Assembly: GCF_003610535.1 (NCBI RefSeq)
Contig: NZ_RAPN01000001.1
Location: 2,219,320-2,283,319 of the forward strand
Source of the DNA: Mangrovibacterium diazotrophicum
GTDB taxonomy: Bacteria; Bacteroidota; Bacteroidia; Bacteroidales; Prolixibacteraceae
Length of the DNA stretch: 64,000 nucleotides
Direction: 5' to 3'
The notes under the pieces are model-generated. The model did not search any database. It was not told the DNA's origin and saw only the letters and a list, made by a program, of their open reading frames with translations. Below, piece by piece: positions 63,301 to 64,000 of this stretch. Positions within the stretch are counted from its first letter, which is position 1, and each line of letters opens with the position of its first letter. The position numbers and the translations under genes were made by a program.

Positions 63301-63456
63301 CTCCATACTCGAATCGACATAGACAAATCCTAACGGAATATTCCGTCGTTGCTCTTCCGTTTTTACTTCCTGGAAGAGCCGTTTTCTAATTACCTTTAGA
63401 ATATTGCCACCAGTCCCTCCGATGCCAATAATAATGTGGTTTGTTTCAAGGTTCAT
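60343..63456 (-). CDS. Tubulin/FtsZ-like GTPase, 1037 residues
   Basis: Core protein of the cluster. The N-terminal GTPase domain has the glycine loop GIGGTGGN (11-18) and the tubulin signature AGGTGSG (166-172). The loop GDDGAAAQRRRLGRF lies between (114-128). The family is the tubulin-like group (Tubulin_2/FtsZl type) proposed to remodel membranes. After about residue 450 it extends into long coiled-coil-rich regions (for example 530-650) far beyond FtsZ length, ending in a helical C-terminus. No helix or signal is present, so it is cytosolic. Its start overlaps the upstream stop (ATGA). Confidence 0.85.
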   Translation of the reverse strand: MNLETNHIIIGIGGTGGNILKVIRKRLFQEVKTEEQRRNIPLGFVYVDSSMEYMRPNDPSWKVMGESTQLGKDSFLFVRGASLGSQLENVDSYPGIKSWIGDRKIWDNLVGSVGDDGAAAQRRRLGRFLFSCSVSEYESILKNQVKSVKAKSGKTDVTFHIIAGLAGGTGSGSVVDVIAQTRKHFQANIGSGMSYKIMVYCLVPEHSPLPGWDKGFYHANGYAALQELNALQVKRFIPHDVSGEYEFVPFEGVDKIFNSCFLFTNSNENGITVDTKKDLPEIVSDLIYHYLFIPHNDETRAFDDAYSLENVADGEKENDESAKTPELANAAKPVRTRRFNAFGIKRIVSPEEEIVEYFTYSFAKQALLQFKYNNWSDDLGYRDQPKNEDYNSFVTDKANLNRWMLSDAHLALSLPVLPSEKEQKWKTFQEDWNANIPNLANVAWAKDESRAINELAKFCEERYDKNFRKVGVPEFFAIKDQSRKDLAREICDTIEIDLFSQWSTGQKSVYELGRLMDTLITQTENRLKGFDARIISKNEELDKLFAEKARNEQAWSASGFLTDLLGKKKNLFQAQTTVLQYLYIKKTEMAGLIFGKRLLAEVLNEMQMLNEEIKRFSDRLTNSLNQAEKEIGSRCVEDKLSPETYKNTVVKYYDADDVKNFTSRVTRDQQIQSQQSSSIRNAIVELAGTEKTFTRINQHMTEDILLDIFASKAKSSAVNAHNEIITSKKQKLIGINIIEKLKEQYGTSDKQAELDEFARKVVESSGVFLSFDKSEISRQLNNNGPSRPGIITMLNSTLISIPDSPENKDFVDKLVDAFKRNSDGSRTFVVDTKSSRMNEITVINLTSCFSLRMVNDLRVLKQKYDLMLRGANPDVAKLVLHLEGDGSQYPRIFMPTRAELEEGQARLVQTTLPKLLIAKALGYISYQDRMDGTGKNAYCIMEMDEVMNVPLPPVVLADKLTEITESIDEEVAEKVSKEVQIKLASEYLHMEKRKELQESISNDIKTVVLKECANNPADAKYVKFLAATREAITILNN

Positions 63457-63998
63457 GTTAATTGGTATTTATTTAGTTTTAAATCTTGGTAAGCGCAATA
63501 GCCAATTACTCCCAACGGGATTAATTGGAATAAACAGAAGATAAATACGATTGACAAGCGGGCAATCCGAAGCACACGAGGCAACTGTAAAACCATTTCT
63601 TTGAGAATCTGTCCTGCAGCTAATCGAACGGCTCTATTCATCGGATACAAATCTGCTTCCTTCTCAAAAAATTGTGTCATATCCGACTGGATTAACGCAG
63701 AAGAAACAGATGGCTTTGCCGATAATATTCGGGATAGGAAGGCATGTTTGTATTCGAAGTTCCGACAGGCTTCATCTGCATAAACCTGTGCTGCAAGCAC
63801 CATGCTTTCAGCATCCGAGAAAGGCAAATAGCTGTTCTCCTCCTTTGGGTCGGGCACATCAGCGAAATTCTCTCGCCCCGATTGTTTCAGCGTGTAATAG
63901 GCTTTTTCAAAAACAAAATCATTCCAGCGTTGACTTTCCTGCAAACCTTCTGCCCACTGTACTATCAACTTCGCAGAAACGGGCTTCAATCTTTTCAT
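63453..63998 (-). CDS. Hypothetical protein with C-terminal helices, upstream of the GTPase (possibly 5'-truncated)
   Basis: A 181-residue product if the ATG at 63998 is used; the frame touches the right edge, so the gene may start further upstream. The protein is soluble and helical to about residue 125, then has a basic amphipathic stretch and one or two helices (about 145-172). No family recognised. The 4-bp overlap with the GTPase start makes it a likely functional partner, perhaps a membrane recruiter. Confidence 0.6.
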   Translation of the reverse strand: MKRLKPVSAKLIVQWAEGLQESQRWNDFVFEKAYYTLKQSGRENFADVPDPKEENSYLPFSDAESMVLAAQVYADEACRNFEYKHAFLSRILSAKPSVSSALIQSDMTQFFEKEADLYPMNRAVRLAAGQILKEMVLQLPRVLRIARLSIVFIFCLFQLIPLGVIGYCAYQDLKLNKYQLT

Positions 63999-64000
63999 CC

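Overview
This window is chromosomal DNA of a Bacteroidota bacterium. The evidence is an Alternative Complex III operon in place of a bc1 complex, TAnnTTTG-type -7 promoter elements, few Shine-Dalgarno sequences, LVIVD-repeat and BamA-like envelope proteins, LytTR regulators and a cysteine-free type B L31. The respiratory and sulfur gene content suggests a marine or sediment facultative anaerobe of the Marinilabiliales/Prolixibacteraceae kind; the family assignment is an inference. There is no rRNA, no insertion sequence, no CRISPR array and no prophage. Three tRNA genes are present: Ser-UGA, Glu-UUC and His-GUG.

Layout. (1) 1-3403, plus strand: 3' part of a cbb3 oxidase operon (ccoQ, ccoP, ccoG, ccoH and a SafE-like membrane protein). 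(2) 3592-8782, plus strand: sco, then an A2-type caa3 oxidase (subunits I, III, IV, II) and heme O synthase. (3) 8850-10274, plus strand: small envelope proteins (DUF302, an HMA lipoprotein, a carboxypeptidase-regulatory-like protein). (4) 10352-18240, minus strand: actABCDEF, convergent with the oxidase genes and separated from them by a 38-bp perfect palindrome. (5) 18496-36761: housekeeping and envelope genes (AI-2E transporter, two LytTR regulators, Lon, sugar nucleotidyltransferase-like protein, L31, a pair of GNAT-like paralogs, Bax inhibitor-1 protein, AlkD-like protein, flippase, BamA-like, DUF481, DMT, LVIVD). (6) 36968-48071: a sulfur/anaerobic redox island. It holds a PsrABC/PhsABC-type molybdoenzyme, two half-size YeeE/YedE transporters, and two membrane-anchored rhodanese-like proteins that lack the rhodanese cysteine but share a C-terminal RRKKTxxAAGGC tail. 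Divergent from it lie a Rieske protein and a cytochrome b fused to a roughly 12-heme cytochrome c, with mobA alongside. (7) 48304-51638, minus strand: two L,D-transpeptidases, an anchored protein and a coiled-coil lipoprotein. (8) 51803-52844: an ECF sigma factor and its partner. (9) 53225-63998, minus strand: a compact nine-gene cluster around a 1037-residue tubulin/FtsZ-like GTPase, with zinc-ribbon, J-less DnaJ-zinc-finger, LPP20-like, NTF2-like and TPR membrane or envelope proteins.

How the genes work together. Quinol can be oxidised by ACIII and passed to the caa3 oxidase, while cbb3 serves low oxygen. The sulfur island looks like a separate quinone-linked chain: YeeE/YedE may import sulfane sulfur, the Cys-tailed proteins may carry it and the molybdoenzyme may reduce it. 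The Rieske/cytochrome b/multiheme unit is a second, non-canonical quinol oxidising complex. The two best candidates for undescribed systems are the Cys-tailed rhodanese/YeeE/Psr unit and the tubulin-like membrane cluster.
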